A stretch of DNA of 64,000 nt from CAYWKS01 sp964458935 (GCA_964458935.1 CAYWKS010000007.1:62001-126000), one strand, 5' to 3'. Shown: positions 8,419 through 18,151, counted from the stretch's first letter. The notes: generated from the sequence alone by a model not told the origin. Program-made: numbers and translations.

Positions 8419-9477
8419 TCAATCCTGGCGATCCGTGGCTCCTGTCTGCTCGTCACGAGCGCCGGCGCGGCCCATGTACCGCTGCACCCGCTGGTGGTAG
8501 AGCAGCTCCTCGAGGTACGTGCGGTGGCGATTGAGCATGTCCCCGATCAGCCCGATGTGCAGCATCATCAGCGCCAGCACGACCAGGCCCAGCGCGACGA
8601 ACCCGGCCCACTTGTGCGGCGTGAACTGGCCGGCACGCAGGTAATGCACCGCGAGGAACCCCATCAGCCCGAACGCCGAGGCCGCGAGGATCCCGGCGAT
8701 CGCCCCGAAGAAGCGCATCGGCCGATAGTCGCGGTACCCGCGGAGGATGATCTTGAGCGTCTGCAACCCGTACCGCCAGAGGTTGCCGGCGACGCGGCTG
8801 CGACCGTGGACGCGCTCCCCGCGCACGACCATCGGCACCTCGGCGATGCGGAAGCCCTTGTACGCGAGGTTGATGAACACCTCCTGCGTGTAGGTGAACG
8901 ACCCGATCAGCGTCAGGTTCAGCGCGGCGCGGCGGCTGTAGCAGCGCATCCCGCACGACACGTCGTAGAACCGCTGGCCCGTGATCCCGGAGATCAGGCG
9001 GCTCATCAGGCGGTTGCCCCATTTCTTCACCGCCGGCATCGTCGGGACGTACTGCGGGTCGATGAACCGCGAGGCGGAGACAAAATCGGCCTCGTCGTCG
9101 AGGATCGGTCGGACCAGCCGCGGGATCTGCTTGGGATCGAACTGCCCGTCGCTGTCGATGCTGACGATCAGGTCGGCGCCGTGCTCGATGGCGTAGCGCA
9201 GCGCGCTGTGGAAGGCGGCGCCGACGCCGCGCGGCTTGTTGTGGTGGATGACGGCGGCCCCGGCCTGGCGGGCCTCGGCGGCGGTGGCGTCGCGGCTGCC
9301 GTCGTTGATGACCAGCACGTCGACCTCGCCCACGCCGTCGATATCGCGCGGGACCGCGTCGATGACCGACCCGATCGTCGCCGCCTCATTCAGCGCCGGC
9401 ATCACCACCAGCAGCCGCGCCCCGCGCGGGGCCGCCGGTCCGGGAATCGCGGGCGCATCGGCATGCGGCAGGGCCAT
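8419..9477 (-). CDS. Family 2 glycosyltransferase, polyprenyl-phosphate type, with C-terminal membrane helices
   Basis: This 352-residue protein has an N-terminal GT-A domain with VVMPALNEAATIGSVIDAVP, VLVINDGSRDAT and VSIDSDGQFDPKQIP, the DxD-bearing acceptor and donor motifs of dolichyl-phosphate-sugar synthase-like GT2 enzymes. Two hydrophobic segments follow at about residues 250-275 and 290-315, so it is anchored with the catalytic domain in the cytoplasm. It may load a sugar onto undecaprenyl phosphate for use by a GT-C enzyme such as the one at 5066-6697. That link is an inference. Confidence 0.85.
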   Translation of the reverse strand: MALPHADAPAIPGPAAPRGARLLVVMPALNEAATIGSVIDAVPRDIDGVGEVDVLVINDGSRDATAAEARQAGAAVIHHNKPRGVGAAFHSALRYAIEHGADLIVSIDSDGQFDPKQIPRLVRPILDDEADFVSASRFIDPQYVPTMPAVKKWGNRLMSRLISGITGQRFYDVSCGMRCYSRRAALNLTLIGSFTYTQEVFINLAYKGFRIAEVPMVVRGERVHGRSRVAGNLWRYGLQTLKIILRGYRDYRPMRFFGAIAGILAASAFGLMGFLAVHYLRAGQFTPHKWAGFVALGLVVLALMMLHIGLIGDMLNRHRTYLEELLYHQRVQRYMGRAGARDEQTGATDRQD

Positions 9478-9489
9478 CCGTGCAGTATA

Positions 9490-10587
9490 TCAGGCCCCCC
9501 GCACCCCATCAGTCGCGCCGCCGACCGCCGCACGCGACAGGAACACCAGCCGCGCCCGCTCCTTGAACGCGTGGTCGAGGTGGCCGATCGCGCCGCGCTC
9601 GACGCGCCGGCCCCGCCAGGCCGCGACGAACGCATCGATCGCCGGCAGGTGTTCCGCCACATTCGTCGGGGTGTTGGGCAAACGCAACAGGAAATCGGGC
9701 TCGGGCGGGGGGAAGTCGGTGTCGGCGAACGCCAGGATCGTCGGCAGACCGCACGCCAGGTACTCGCGGACCTTCAGCGCGCACGCTTCATCCATGCCCT
9801 TGGCGTGCAGCGCGAGCGGCGCCACGGCGACGTCGGCCCGATGCAGCAGGTGCACGAAGCGCTCCCGGCCAAGCGGGCCGTGGGCCCGCACGCCCGCCGG
9901 GCACGCCGCCCGCTGCGCATCGGTGATCCCGCCGATCAGATCGATGCGCCACGTCGGCCGGGCCTTGGCGAGCGTGACGAGCTGGTCGAACCCCGCCCAA
10001 CGCTGGGTCAGATTGCCGAGGAAGACCAGGCGCGGCGGATCGTTCGCCGGGGCGGGGCCCGGGGTGAAGGCCTGCAGGTCGATGCCGTTGGCGATGACGG
10101 TCTGCGGGGCGGCGAAGCGGGCGGAGCGCCCGGCCAGCTCGTGCGTGACGCAGACGAATCCGGCCATGCGGCGCAACAGCCGCGTGCGCGTGGCGCGATG
10201 CACCACGTACAGCGGCCACGGCCAGGCGCGGCGCATCTCCGCCACGTCGTCGGAGTTGATCTCGGCAACCATGGGCGTCGCCCGGGCCAGCCGCGCCCAG
10301 CCCGGCAGGTACACCCCGAAGCGGGCGTAGATGACGTCGGGTCGCCACGCATGCACGTGGCGCGCCTGCCGCAGCGACGCGGCGTACACGCCGGCGAGCC
10401 CGCCGACCCATGTCGGATGCACCTCGCCGTCGGCCGCGCCCGGCCAGACGAACCGCTCGCCGGGCGCGAGGGCGAACAGCGCCGCCTCATGACCGGCCGC
10501 TCGCCACGCCGACATCTGCCCGACGACCTTCTTCAGGACGCCGGTCTCCGTCGACAGCGGCAGGTAGGCCAGGTAGGCGATACGCAC
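9490..10587 (-). CDS. Family 4 glycosyltransferase
   Basis: This 365-residue GT-B-like protein starts with MRIAYLAYLPLSTETGVLKK, where the GVLKK loop is the usual glycine-rich acceptor loop. The second half shows LVFLGNLTQRWAGFDQLVTL and a CALKVREYLACGLPTI segment, the family's EX7E-like donor region. The start codon is GTG 10587, 30 bases after the wbpI-like stop. It is probably one of the chain-building transferases of this locus; its donor sugar is not readable. Confidence 0.8.
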   Translation of the reverse strand: MRIAYLAYLPLSTETGVLKKVVGQMSAWRAAGHEAALFALAPGERFVWPGAADGEVHPTWVGGLAGVYAASLRQARHVHAWRPDVIYARFGVYLPGWARLARATPMVAEINSDDVAEMRRAWPWPLYVVHRATRTRLLRRMAGFVCVTHELAGRSARFAAPQTVIANGIDLQAFTPGPAPANDPPRLVFLGNLTQRWAGFDQLVTLAKARPTWRIDLIGGITDAQRAACPAGVRAHGPLGRERFVHLLHRADVAVAPLALHAKGMDEACALKVREYLACGLPTILAFADTDFPPPEPDFLLRLPNTPTNVAEHLPAIDAFVAAWRGRRVERGAIGHLDHAFKERARLVFLSRAAVGGATDGVRGA

Positions 10588-10617
10588 GGCGCTAGCCTCG
10601 GGCGTGGGGGGTGCGGT

Positions 10618-11727
10618 TCATGCGACGGCGTCGGCGATCAGGGCGGCGATGATCCGGGCGGCGCGGCCGTCGCCGTAGGGCGCGTCGCCCGACGCCGCGG
10701 GCGGCGCGGCCGCCAGCGCCTCGCGGAGGGCTCGCGCCACGCTCGCCGCATCGGTCGGCGGGGCCAGGCGATTCCAGCCCATCCGCACCAGCTCCGTCCA
10801 TTCGGTCTGCTCGCGCACCGTCACGCACGGCACGCCGCAGAAGTAGGCTTCCTTCTGCACGCCGCCCGAGTCGGTCACGACCAGGCGCGCGTGACACTCG
10901 AGCTGCAGCATGTCCAGGTAGCTGACCGGCGGGATGCACGTCAGCGCATCGGCGAGCGCCCCCAGGCCGTGCCGATCGATCGCCTGCCGCGTGCGCGGAT
11001 GCACGGGCAGGACCACCGGCAACCCGTCGCGCGGGCATTCGCCCAGCGCGCGGAGGATGGCGGCGAGCTTGTCGGGGTCGTCGGTGTTGCCGGCGCGGTG
11101 GATGGTGCTCAGCACGTAGCGGCCGGGCTCGAGGCCGTGATCGTCGAGCACGGTGCTCCGCTGATCGGCGAGGCGACCGTAGTGCAGCGCCGCGTCGTAC
11201 ATCACGTCGCCGGTGACGTGGATGGCGCGATCGTCGATGCCTTCACGGCGGAGTTGATCGGCGGCGCCGGGGGTGGGGGCGAAGAGCATCGCCGCCACGT
11301 GGTCGGTCACGACGCGGTTGATCTCCTCGGGCATGGCGCGGTCGAACGAGCGGAGGCCCGCCTCGACGTGGTCGACCGGCAGGTGCAGCTTCGCCGCCGC
11401 CAACGCCGCGGCCAGCGTGGTGTTCGTGTCCCCGTAGACCAGCACCCGGTCCGGCGGATCGTCCAGCAGCACCCGCTCGATCGCTTCGAGCATCCGCCCG
11501 GTCTGACGGCCGTGCGTGCCCGAGCCGACGTCGAGGTGATGATCCGGCTCGGGCAGTTGCAGATCGCTGAAGAACACGTCGGACATCTGACGGTCGTAGT
11601 GCTGGCCGGTGTGGATGATCGTCTCGGTCAGCCCGGGCCGGTCCCGCAGCGCCGCGGAGACGACGGCGGCCTTGATGAACTGCGGCCGAGCGCCGATGAC
11701 CGTTGCGATCCGATGCCCCTGGCTCAT
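10618..11727 (-). CDS. wbpI: UDP-2,3-diacetamido-glucuronate / UDP-GlcNAc 2-epimerase (WbpI/WecB family)
   Basis: This 369-residue protein has the full non-hydrolysing 2-epimerase pattern: IGARPQFIKAAVVSAAL, HTGQHYDRQMSDVFFSDL, YGDTNTTLAAALAAAKLH, HVEAGLRSFDRAMPEEINR and VTDSGGVQKEAYFCGVPCVT. The GARPQFIKAA opening and the MSDVFF plus GSGTHGRQTGRML segment are closer to WbpI/WlbD than to plain WecB. WbpI turns UDP-GlcNAc(3NAc)A into UDP-ManNAc(3NAc)A. The presence of wbpB, wbpD and wbpE homologues in this window fits that reading. ATG 11727 has AAGGAG five bases upstream; a longer in-frame start at 11778 is unlikely. WbpI rather than WecB activity is a reasoned preference, not proven. Confidence 0.8.
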   Translation of the reverse strand: MSQGHRIATVIGARPQFIKAAVVSAALRDRPGLTETIIHTGQHYDRQMSDVFFSDLQLPEPDHHLDVGSGTHGRQTGRMLEAIERVLLDDPPDRVLVYGDTNTTLAAALAAAKLHLPVDHVEAGLRSFDRAMPEEINRVVTDHVAAMLFAPTPGAADQLRREGIDDRAIHVTGDVMYDAALHYGRLADQRSTVLDDHGLEPGRYVLSTIHRAGNTDDPDKLAAILRALGECPRDGLPVVLPVHPRTRQAIDRHGLGALADALTCIPPVSYLDMLQLECHARLVVTDSGGVQKEAYFCGVPCVTVREQTEWTELVRMGWNRLAPPTDAASVARALREALAAAPPAASGDAPYGDGRAARIIAALIADAVA

Positions 11728-11764
11728 GCGCGCTCCTTGCCACGCCCCGCGGGTACGCCGCCGG

Positions 11765-13132
11765 CTAACATACCGCATCGAGGATGCGCTCGTACAGCGC
11801 GCGGTGACGCGGGGTCATCAACATCGTGTTGTGCCAGAGCAGCGTCATCGTCCCGCCGAATCGCCGGCACGTCGCCGCCAGCGCGGCGATCTGTTCGATC
11901 GCCCGTTCCGCCGAGAGCTTCATGTAGTTCAGCGCGGTGACGTCCATCGCGATCAGCGGCCGCTCGTACAGCTTCAGCATGCGCCGCTGTTCGAGGTCGA
12001 ACACCGGGTATGCGTGGCAGATCCCGCAGCGGAAGCCCAGCCGATCCGCGTAGCCGAGCGTGGCGTCGTAGCCGAGTCCGGCCGCCTCCCACGCGCGCCA
12101 GGTCTGCGGGTTGGCCCAGCGCAGGAAGTGCTGCCGCCCGCCCCAGGTCGCCTGCTCCACGCCGTGCTCGGCGCAGGCGCGACGCAGGCGCTCGAACTCG
12201 TTGCGGAGCTGATCCGGGTTATCGTAGCTGGTGTAGCTGCCGTGCAAGCCAATGGCATGGCCGCGCTGGTGAATCGTTCGCAGCAGCGTCGGCATCGGCG
12301 CGCGGCCGAGGTCGTAAGTGCCGTCGAGCCGTCCGGCCGCATGATCGGTGATGAAGTAGAACTCCGCGGCGAGGTTGCGTGACTCCGCGGCGTCCATGAG
12401 CGTATCGAAGGTCCACGCCGGGTCGCGGTGCGGTGCGGCAATCGACCCGGTCAGCCGGGCGTGCAAACGCCGCGCCGCCGTGGCCGCGTCGGCCCGGCGG
12501 ATCACGTCGGCGGCGGCGTGCACCGCCACGCGCGGCCACGGCTCGCCGATCGCGACCGTCGGCCAGTCGACGTCGTGGCTGACCTGGACCCGGTACCGCA
12601 ACGCCTTGGGCCGCAGGCCGGGCCAGACCGACGCCAGCGCCGACCACAAGACCTCGACGTACTCGTTGACGATGGGCCGATGCAGCCACCCGCCGCGCGC
12701 CGCAACGCTCGATGCGGCCGCGAAGCGATCGTGACGATCGCGATCCGCACACAACAGTTCCTCGTAGCGGCTGAGCATGAACAACGCCACGCCGAACACG
12801 TCGAGGTCGACGTGAACGCGGCGTTCGCCCTCGGCTTTGATCGGGTCGCTGCCCGCCGCCTCGCCGAATAGCACGGGCAGCCCGCTCGCCGTTCGGCGCG
12901 GCGTGTCCGACGGCAGCGAGCTCGGCCGCAGCCAGTCGGCGTCATCGATCCCCAGCAATCCCTCGGCCACATGAACGCACCCGCCCTCGTCTGTGGCCAT
13001 CGTGATGCACGTATCGGTGCGCGGGGACGGCTGCGCCTCGAAGTCCAGGCCGAGCATCTCTCCGAGCACGACATGCAGGGCGTAAGCGCGCTCGGGCCGG
13101 CGGCTGTCGGGATGTGCGACGAGCAGCCGCAC
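11765..13132 (-). CDS. Polysaccharide deacetylase family protein with long N-terminal region
   Basis: This 455-residue protein has a ~190-residue N-terminal region without recognised motifs and then a NodB-like (CE4) domain. The domain shows VSHDVDW (metal-binding Asp-Asp region), FYFITDHAAG, HAIGLHGSYTSYDN (the HxxxH-like metal motif) and a terminal WHNTML. CE4 enzymes remove acetyl groups from N-acetylated sugars. No signal peptide is seen, so it may act in the cytoplasm or on membrane-bound intermediates. Its architecture is shared with the protein at 26986-28320. A related pattern is known from exosortase-linked exopolysaccharide loci. Confidence 0.75.
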   Translation of the reverse strand: MRLLVAHPDSRRPERAYALHVVLGEMLGLDFEAQPSPRTDTCITMATDEGGCVHVAEGLLGIDDADWLRPSSLPSDTPRRTASGLPVLFGEAAGSDPIKAEGERRVHVDLDVFGVALFMLSRYEELLCADRDRHDRFAAASSVAARGGWLHRPIVNEYVEVLWSALASVWPGLRPKALRYRVQVSHDVDWPTVAIGEPWPRVAVHAAADVIRRADAATAARRLHARLTGSIAAPHRDPAWTFDTLMDAAESRNLAAEFYFITDHAAGRLDGTYDLGRAPMPTLLRTIHQRGHAIGLHGSYTSYDNPDQLRNEFERLRRACAEHGVEQATWGGRQHFLRWANPQTWRAWEAAGLGYDATLGYADRLGFRCGICHAYPVFDLEQRRMLKLYERPLIAMDVTALNYMKLSAERAIEQIAALAATCRRFGGTMTLLWHNTMLMTPRHRALYERILDAVC

Positions 13133-13134
13133 GG

Positions 13135-14064
13135 TCAGCGTCCCCCCAAGGCCCGGGCGAGATCACGCACGGCCTGGAAGGCCCGCATCTTCCGCCCCAT
13201 GCGTCGGATCATGACGTAGGGCGTCTGCCGCGCGCCGAACGCCCGCACGAATCGCTCGATCGGCTCGACCATCGACCCCTCGAAGTCGAACATCTGCGCG
13301 TGCCGGGATGCGAGCTGAATCGCGTGCCAGACGAGGAAGCTGCCGGCGCCGCTGTTGCGGTGCTCGGGGTCGGCGCCGGACAGCAGGTAGTAGGCCGCGC
13401 GGCCGTCCCACACGATCAGGGTCGCTGCGTGGACGCGCTCCGAGGCATCGACGGCGAACAGCAGTTGACCCTGTTGCCGCTCGGCGCAGGCCACGCACAC
13501 ACGCTCGATGCACGTCGCGTCATAGGGATTGCGCCGGGCTTGACGGTCAAAGGTCTTGCTGAGCAGGTCGACCAGCCGGCCCGCCCCCAGGTCGTCACGA
13601 AGCTCCAGTTGCTTGTCGGCCTTGCGGACGTCGGTGCGGATGTTGGCGCGGAACTCGCCCCAGACCGCGTCCAGATCGTCCAGGGCGGTGATGCGGTAAG
13701 TCATCCGCGGGGTGAGCGTGAATCCCGACCAATGCAAAGGCAGCCAGTTGGTGAACTCCGGCGGCAGGTTCTGGTGGAACAGGTCGTGCCGCGGCAGCTT
13801 CGCGACCAGTTGCTCGATCAGGTCCTTCTGCTCGGCGAGCTGCTTGGCGTAGCCCGCGGTCGAGGGGCGCAGCCACGGGCCGAGCTGCGGCGTCAACGGC
13901 GGCAGCGTCAGCATCGTCCCGCCGAAACGCCGGTGCACCGCGTAGGGCCAGCGCGCCGCGATCTCGTCACCGCGGGTGACGGTAACCTCTCGCCACTGCT
14001 CCGGCGCGACCGCGTCCAGCCACCAGGTCTGGGCGAACAGCGGTAGGTCGGGCGACTCGCGCAT
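13135..14064 (-). CDS. FemAB/GNAT-like acyltransferase of exopolysaccharide loci
   Basis: This 309-residue protein has the double-GNAT layout of the FemAB-like family. The C-terminal half shows RQARRNPYD, VWDGRAAYYLLSGADPEHRN and a MFDFEGSMVEPIERFVRAFG segment that is characteristic of 'GNAT family' proteins in polysaccharide clusters. FemAB enzymes use aminoacyl-tRNA; relatives in sugar loci may instead transfer acyl or aminoacyl groups to the polymer. ATG 14064 has AAGGAA seven bases upstream. The stop is three bases from the next start, so the genes are co-transcribed. Confidence 0.75.
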   Translation of the reverse strand: MRESPDLPLFAQTWWLDAVAPEQWREVTVTRGDEIAARWPYAVHRRFGGTMLTLPPLTPQLGPWLRPSTAGYAKQLAEQKDLIEQLVAKLPRHDLFHQNLPPEFTNWLPLHWSGFTLTPRMTYRITALDDLDAVWGEFRANIRTDVRKADKQLELRDDLGAGRLVDLLSKTFDRQARRNPYDATCIERVCVACAERQQGQLLFAVDASERVHAATLIVWDGRAAYYLLSGADPEHRNSGAGSFLVWHAIQLASRHAQMFDFEGSMVEPIERFVRAFGARQTPYVMIRRMGRKMRAFQAVRDLARALGGR

Positions 14065-14075
14065 GCCGCGTTCCT

Positions 14076-15047
14076 TCAAGACAGCTCGGGTGTGTGGTGG
14101 CGGTCCGCGTCGTCCGCCAGCGCCGCGGCGAGCTGCCGCTCCATGGCCTCGGGCAGCCGCGGCGGACGACGCACCTCGAACGCGGCCGGCGGCTCGGCGC
14201 GGCGGTGAAGCGGCGTGTCGTGCGACGCCGCAAACCCGACCACCCGCTCGACGATCGATGCCGGGTCCTCGCAGAGCTGATGATACGCGATATCCAGGAA
14301 ACGCTCCGACCCGTGCGCCTCTCTCGCCCTGTCGATCAGCGCATGCAGGCTCCGCACCTGGCCCACGACCTGGCCCACGGGCGGCAGCGTCCGCAGCGTT
14401 TGCACATCGGGCGGCTCGGCGGACCACCACCGATCGTAACCGCCGAACACGCGATGCCGGCCGTGAAGCAGCGACCGGGCGTTGTCCGCCTCGTCGCGCC
14501 GGATCACGAGGAACAGCGCCTCCGGCAGCGCGTGGCCGATCGGGTCCAGCCGGACCGTGCACACCACATTCTTGAACAGCACCGGCCGATCGAACGCCAG
14601 CGTCAGGGCGCGCACCGCTGCGCGCAGGCGTTGCATGGCGCGCGGGTCGGCCTCGGCGGCGCTGACGTGCTGAGGCCGCCGGCGAAAGAACCGGTACCAC
14701 CAGTGCCCGCACTCCGAGGGCGCCAGCCAGCCCCGCGCCCGGCCGTGTGTCGATGCGTAATCGGTGCTCCGCCGTCGCCGCGGCGAGCGGATGATCCGCT
14801 CCATCCACGAGGGCGCGCCGTGCAGCCACGCATGCGTGTTGGTGAGGTAGCCGACGTCGAGGCAATCGGTGAGCAGTTGCATCAGCAGCGTGCTGCCCGA
14901 CCGCGGCGGGCCGACGATGAGAATCGGCCGGTGGGGCAGCGGCCGGTCGCCGCCGTCGGCCAGAAGGCATTCGGCCCGGCCCAGCAGGGCGTTGGCGCCA
15001 CGGTAGCACGACCCGCCGATCGCCGTCAGCGCGTTGGTCCTTGGCAT
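14076..15047 (-). CDS. Sulfotransferase family protein
   Basis: This 323-residue protein has the PAPS 5'-phosphosulfate loop ILIVGPPRSGSTLLMQLL at about residues 43-60 and a 3'-phosphate region LFLVIRRDEADNARSLL. It would move sulfate from PAPS to a sugar hydroxyl or amine. It starts with ATG 15047 three bases after the upstream asnB-like stop. It is the first of three divergent sulfotransferases in this locus (the others are at 17021 and 21380). No substrate can be assigned. Confidence 0.85.
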   Translation of the reverse strand: MPRTNALTAIGGSCYRGANALLGRAECLLADGGDRPLPHRPILIVGPPRSGSTLLMQLLTDCLDVGYLTNTHAWLHGAPSWMERIIRSPRRRRSTDYASTHGRARGWLAPSECGHWWYRFFRRRPQHVSAAEADPRAMQRLRAAVRALTLAFDRPVLFKNVVCTVRLDPIGHALPEALFLVIRRDEADNARSLLHGRHRVFGGYDRWWSAEPPDVQTLRTLPPVGQVVGQVRSLHALIDRAREAHGSERFLDIAYHQLCEDPASIVERVVGFAASHDTPLHRRAEPPAAFEVRRPPRLPEAMERQLAAALADDADRHHTPELS

Positions 15048-15049
15048 GC

Positions 15050-17014
15050 TCAACGCTCGGTCGCCTCGTCTATGAACCGCTCGAACCACATCTCCAGCGC
15101 GACCATCCACCAGACCGCCGGGTAACGCACGCGGCCGGCGAGAAAGTCGTCCCACAAGCCCCGGATCAGTGCCGGGTCTATCACGCCGCGTTGCCGCAGG
15201 TCGCGCAACTTCTCTTCGGCCACGGGTCGCAGTGGCCCGGCCAGCCACGTGCCGGTCGGCAGGCCGAAGCCCCGCTTCCTCATCGCCAGGCAATCGGGAT
15301 GGATCAGTTCACGGGCGACCTCGCGCAGGACCAACTTGCCGCGACCGCGGACCTTGTGAGCGGTGGGCACCCGCATCGCCAGCTCCACCAGGGCATGATC
15401 GAGCATGGGCACACGGGCCTCCAGTGAAAACGCCATGGAGAACTGGTCCACCCGGTACAAGTGATGATTGCCGATGTAATGCACGAGATCGAAATAGCTC
15501 ACCGCCTCGCAGGCGTCGCCGAATTCGGTCTCGCCGTCGAGGTAGAGCTCGGCCAGGGCCTCGGGCATGGTGCGGGGATTGGCGTCGAGTGCTTCGACCA
15601 TCCGCTCGCGCAGCGGCGCGGGGATCACCCCGGCGAGCGTGCTGTAGAGCTCGGCGGCGTCGCGGGCGCCGCCGATCGCGGCCAGTCGCGCCGCGCGCGG
15701 GTCGAGCGGGCCGGCGCATCGCAGCATCGGTCGCAGCAGCCGCAGCAACCGCCACCATCGCGCCAGCCGATACCGCGTGTACCCGCCGAACAGCTCATCG
15801 CCGCCGAGGCCGTTGAGGATTACCTTGATGTCGTGCCGGCTGATCTCGCGATGGATCATCCAGTTGGCGGAGATCGCCGGGGCGGGTTCTTCGTAGAGGC
15901 TGACGATCTGATCGAGGTGCTGCAGGGCCGCCTCGGGCTTCGCGACGCAAACGACGTGGCGCAGCGGGTGCATGGCCGCCGTCGCCCGCGCCTCATCGGT
16001 CTCGGACATACCCGGCGCGTCGTCGAACGCGAGCGTGAAGGCATGGATGTCCGGGTGGTGGCGTGCGGCCAGCGCGCTGACGGTGGTGGAATCGATCCCG
16101 CCGCTCATGAGCGTGCCGACGGGCACGTCCGCGACGAGCCGCCGCCGTACGGAAGCTTCCAACGTCTCTCGCACCGCCGCGACCGCCGCGGGTCGCGGCA
16201 GGTCGCGCTGCTGGCAGCCGGTGGGCACGCGCCAGTAGCGGTGTTCGGTGGTGCTGCCGTCGGGGCTGATCTTCATCCAGTGGCCCGGGCGCAGCGCGGT
16301 GACGCCGGCGAAGGCCGTGCGCGGTCGCGGCGTCACGCCGAACATCAGCGTCATCGCGATGGCGGCGTGGTCGGCTCGGGCGGCGACCCGGCCGCTGGCC
16401 AACAGGGTCTTGATGTCCGAGCCGAAGATCCATCGCCTGTCGGCGATCGCGAAGTACAGCGGCTTGATCCCGAGCCGATCGCGGCACAGCAGCAGGGTCT
16501 TCTCGCGGTCGTCCCACAGCGCGAACGCGAACATGCCGTCCAGCCGCTCGACGGCCTGTGGCCCCCAGCGGACGAGGCCGTGCAGCAGCACCTCGGTGTC
16601 GCTGTGCCCGACGAACACCGCGCCGCCCTCTTGCAGGTCGTCGCGCAGTTCCGCGGCGTTGTAGATCTCGCCGTTATAGATCAGCCAGTACCGGCGATCG
16701 GGATCGGTCATCGGTTGATGGCCGGCGATCGACAGGTCGACGATCGCGAGCCGACGATGCGCCAAGCCGAGTACGGCGGCGGACACGTCGGCGTCGTCGA
16801 GATGTCGTTGGGGGAAGCCCGGCGGGGCGTGATCGTCACGGGCCGGCGTGTCGGGCCCGCGGAACGACTCGGCGGGGCGCGCGTCGGTGTAGGCGAGGAG
16901 ATAGCCCTCTCCGTCGGGCCCGCGCCCGATCATGGCCGCCGACATGCGCCGCAGCGCCGTCAGCATGCCCGTCGCATCGCCCGTCTGGTTTACAATGCCC
17001 GCGATCCCGCACAT
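15050..17014 (-). CDS. Asparagine synthase (glutamine-hydrolysing)-like amidotransferase
   Basis: This 654-residue protein begins MCGIAGIVNQ, so Cys2 becomes the N-terminal nucleophile of a class II glutaminase domain (about 1-230, with LAHRRLAIVDLS and IYNGEIYN). The synthetase domain has the pyrophosphate loop LMSGGIDSTTVSAL and LNGLGGDELFGGYTRY. Enzymes of this form in surface-sugar loci (WbpS type) amidate uronic-acid carboxyls, which fits the WbpB/D/E/I set in this window. Plain asparagine synthesis cannot be excluded. A second, divergent copy lies at 28317-30233. The start follows the sulfotransferase stop by six bases. Confidence 0.85.
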   Translation of the reverse strand: MCGIAGIVNQTGDATGMLTALRRMSAAMIGRGPDGEGYLLAYTDARPAESFRGPDTPARDDHAPPGFPQRHLDDADVSAAVLGLAHRRLAIVDLSIAGHQPMTDPDRRYWLIYNGEIYNAAELRDDLQEGGAVFVGHSDTEVLLHGLVRWGPQAVERLDGMFAFALWDDREKTLLLCRDRLGIKPLYFAIADRRWIFGSDIKTLLASGRVAARADHAAIAMTLMFGVTPRPRTAFAGVTALRPGHWMKISPDGSTTEHRYWRVPTGCQQRDLPRPAAVAAVRETLEASVRRRLVADVPVGTLMSGGIDSTTVSALAARHHPDIHAFTLAFDDAPGMSETDEARATAAMHPLRHVVCVAKPEAALQHLDQIVSLYEEPAPAISANWMIHREISRHDIKVILNGLGGDELFGGYTRYRLARWWRLLRLLRPMLRCAGPLDPRAARLAAIGGARDAAELYSTLAGVIPAPLRERMVEALDANPRTMPEALAELYLDGETEFGDACEAVSYFDLVHYIGNHHLYRVDQFSMAFSLEARVPMLDHALVELAMRVPTAHKVRGRGKLVLREVARELIHPDCLAMRKRGFGLPTGTWLAGPLRPVAEEKLRDLRQRGVIDPALIRGLWDDFLAGRVRYPAVWWMVALEMWFERFIDEATER

Positions 17015-17020
17015 GAGGCA

Positions 17021-18037
17021 TCACTTGTCCGGAGTGTGGTGGGCGTCCATCGCGCGACGGCGCAGCCGCCGCTGGATGTCGCGCACGGCGTTGCGCTTGA
17101 TCGAACGGTCGCCCTGTTCCCGCGCCCGGCGCCGCGCCCACCAGCGCGACGCCACGTCCATCGCCACGTCCGCAGCGCGGCGGACCGCGCCCGCCGGCCG
17201 GTAATCCTGGGGAGGATGCTCGAGGGGATAGCCCAGGCTCGCCAGTTCGCCCCCGGCGATCCGCTCAAACAGCCGCAGCTGACCCGGGCTGTAGACCTCG
17301 CGGTATCGACCGGTGTTGTCGGCGATGACCGGCCGGGCGAGATTGGTCCAGAAGTCGCTGCGCGAGGCCAACTCGCGGGTCTTGTCCTGCTGGTGGTAGT
17401 CGAGCATGGCCGGGTCGTAGTCGATCTGCAGCCACGCACACAGGTCGCGCAGCGTCGGCTCGGGATCGACGGTGAGCTGCTCGTAGGCGACGCGATGGCA
17501 GTATGCGCCCAGGCCGGCGGCGATCCGCATGGCCGCACGCTGCTCGCTCGCCCACAGGCCGGCGGCGGCGAGCACGGTCTTCGGCCCGGCCGGCGCACGC
17601 CGAAAGGACGCCGCCACGTCCCGCCCGTCGCGGAACAGGTAGATCACCCGCACCCCACGCAACTGCAGCGAGATCTCCGCCGCGTGCTCCCACAGGCGAT
17701 TATCCTTGCAGACCCAGCCGGTCTTGCCGGCGTGCTCGGCCTCGGCACGGAACAGGGCATCGGCCACCGCCCAGAACGTGGGCTGTCGCACCCGCTGCAC
17801 CACCGCGTCGGCGTCGTGGTCGCCCGACCACGGCGCCAGGTGGCTACGGGTCAGCGCGACCAGGTCGCCGGCCAGCTCGCGCACCGCGGCCGGGTCATCG
17901 AGCGATCCGTACAGGCCGGTCAGCGGCGCGAGGTGGGTGGTGAAATGGACCGCCGGCGGCGCGCACAACGCCGCGTGCGCACCCAGCATCACGCGCAGCA
18001 GATTGCTGCCCGAGCGCTCGCTCGACATGATCAGCAC
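17021..18037 (-). CDS. Sulfotransferase family protein
   Basis: This 338-residue protein starts almost directly with the PAPS loop LIMSSERSGSNLLRVMLG. The 3'-phosphate motif VIYLFRDGRDVAASF is clear, and LRDLCAWLQIDYD is the typical helix near the end of the fold. The only usable start in frame is GTG 18037; upstream the frame is open to a stop near 18100 without any ATG, GTG or TTG. That leaves an unusually short N-terminus. A gap of 114 bases separates it from the upstream membrane-protein gene. Confidence 0.8.
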   Translation of the reverse strand: MLIMSSERSGSNLLRVMLGAHAALCAPPAVHFTTHLAPLTGLYGSLDDPAAVRELAGDLVALTRSHLAPWSGDHDADAVVQRVRQPTFWAVADALFRAEAEHAGKTGWVCKDNRLWEHAAEISLQLRGVRVIYLFRDGRDVAASFRRAPAGPKTVLAAAGLWASEQRAAMRIAAGLGAYCHRVAYEQLTVDPEPTLRDLCAWLQIDYDPAMLDYHQQDKTRELASRSDFWTNLARPVIADNTGRYREVYSPGQLRLFERIAGGELASLGYPLEHPPQDYRPAGAVRRAADVAMDVASRWWARRRAREQGDRSIKRNAVRDIQRRLRRRAMDAHHTPDK

Positions 18038-18151
18038 GCGCCGGATGTCGGCATCGCCTTCGATCGGCCCAGCCCTCCGTCCATGCGGTGTGTCACTGAT
18101 GAGTCACGGATCGCCGCGAGCGGGTCGCCTGCAAGCATGCGGACAATTGTA

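Noticed and set aside
8380..11940. Plus-strand frame of about 1186 codons
   Set aside because: Antisense to four clear minus-strand genes (GT2, GT4, wbpI-like and neighbours); no motif of its own.
11765..13132. Reading the FemAB, deacetylase and AsnB set as proof of an exosortase (PEP-CTERM) system
   Set aside because: No exosortase, no PEP-CTERM protein and no Wza/Wzc-like export genes are visible, so only a loose resemblance can be claimed.
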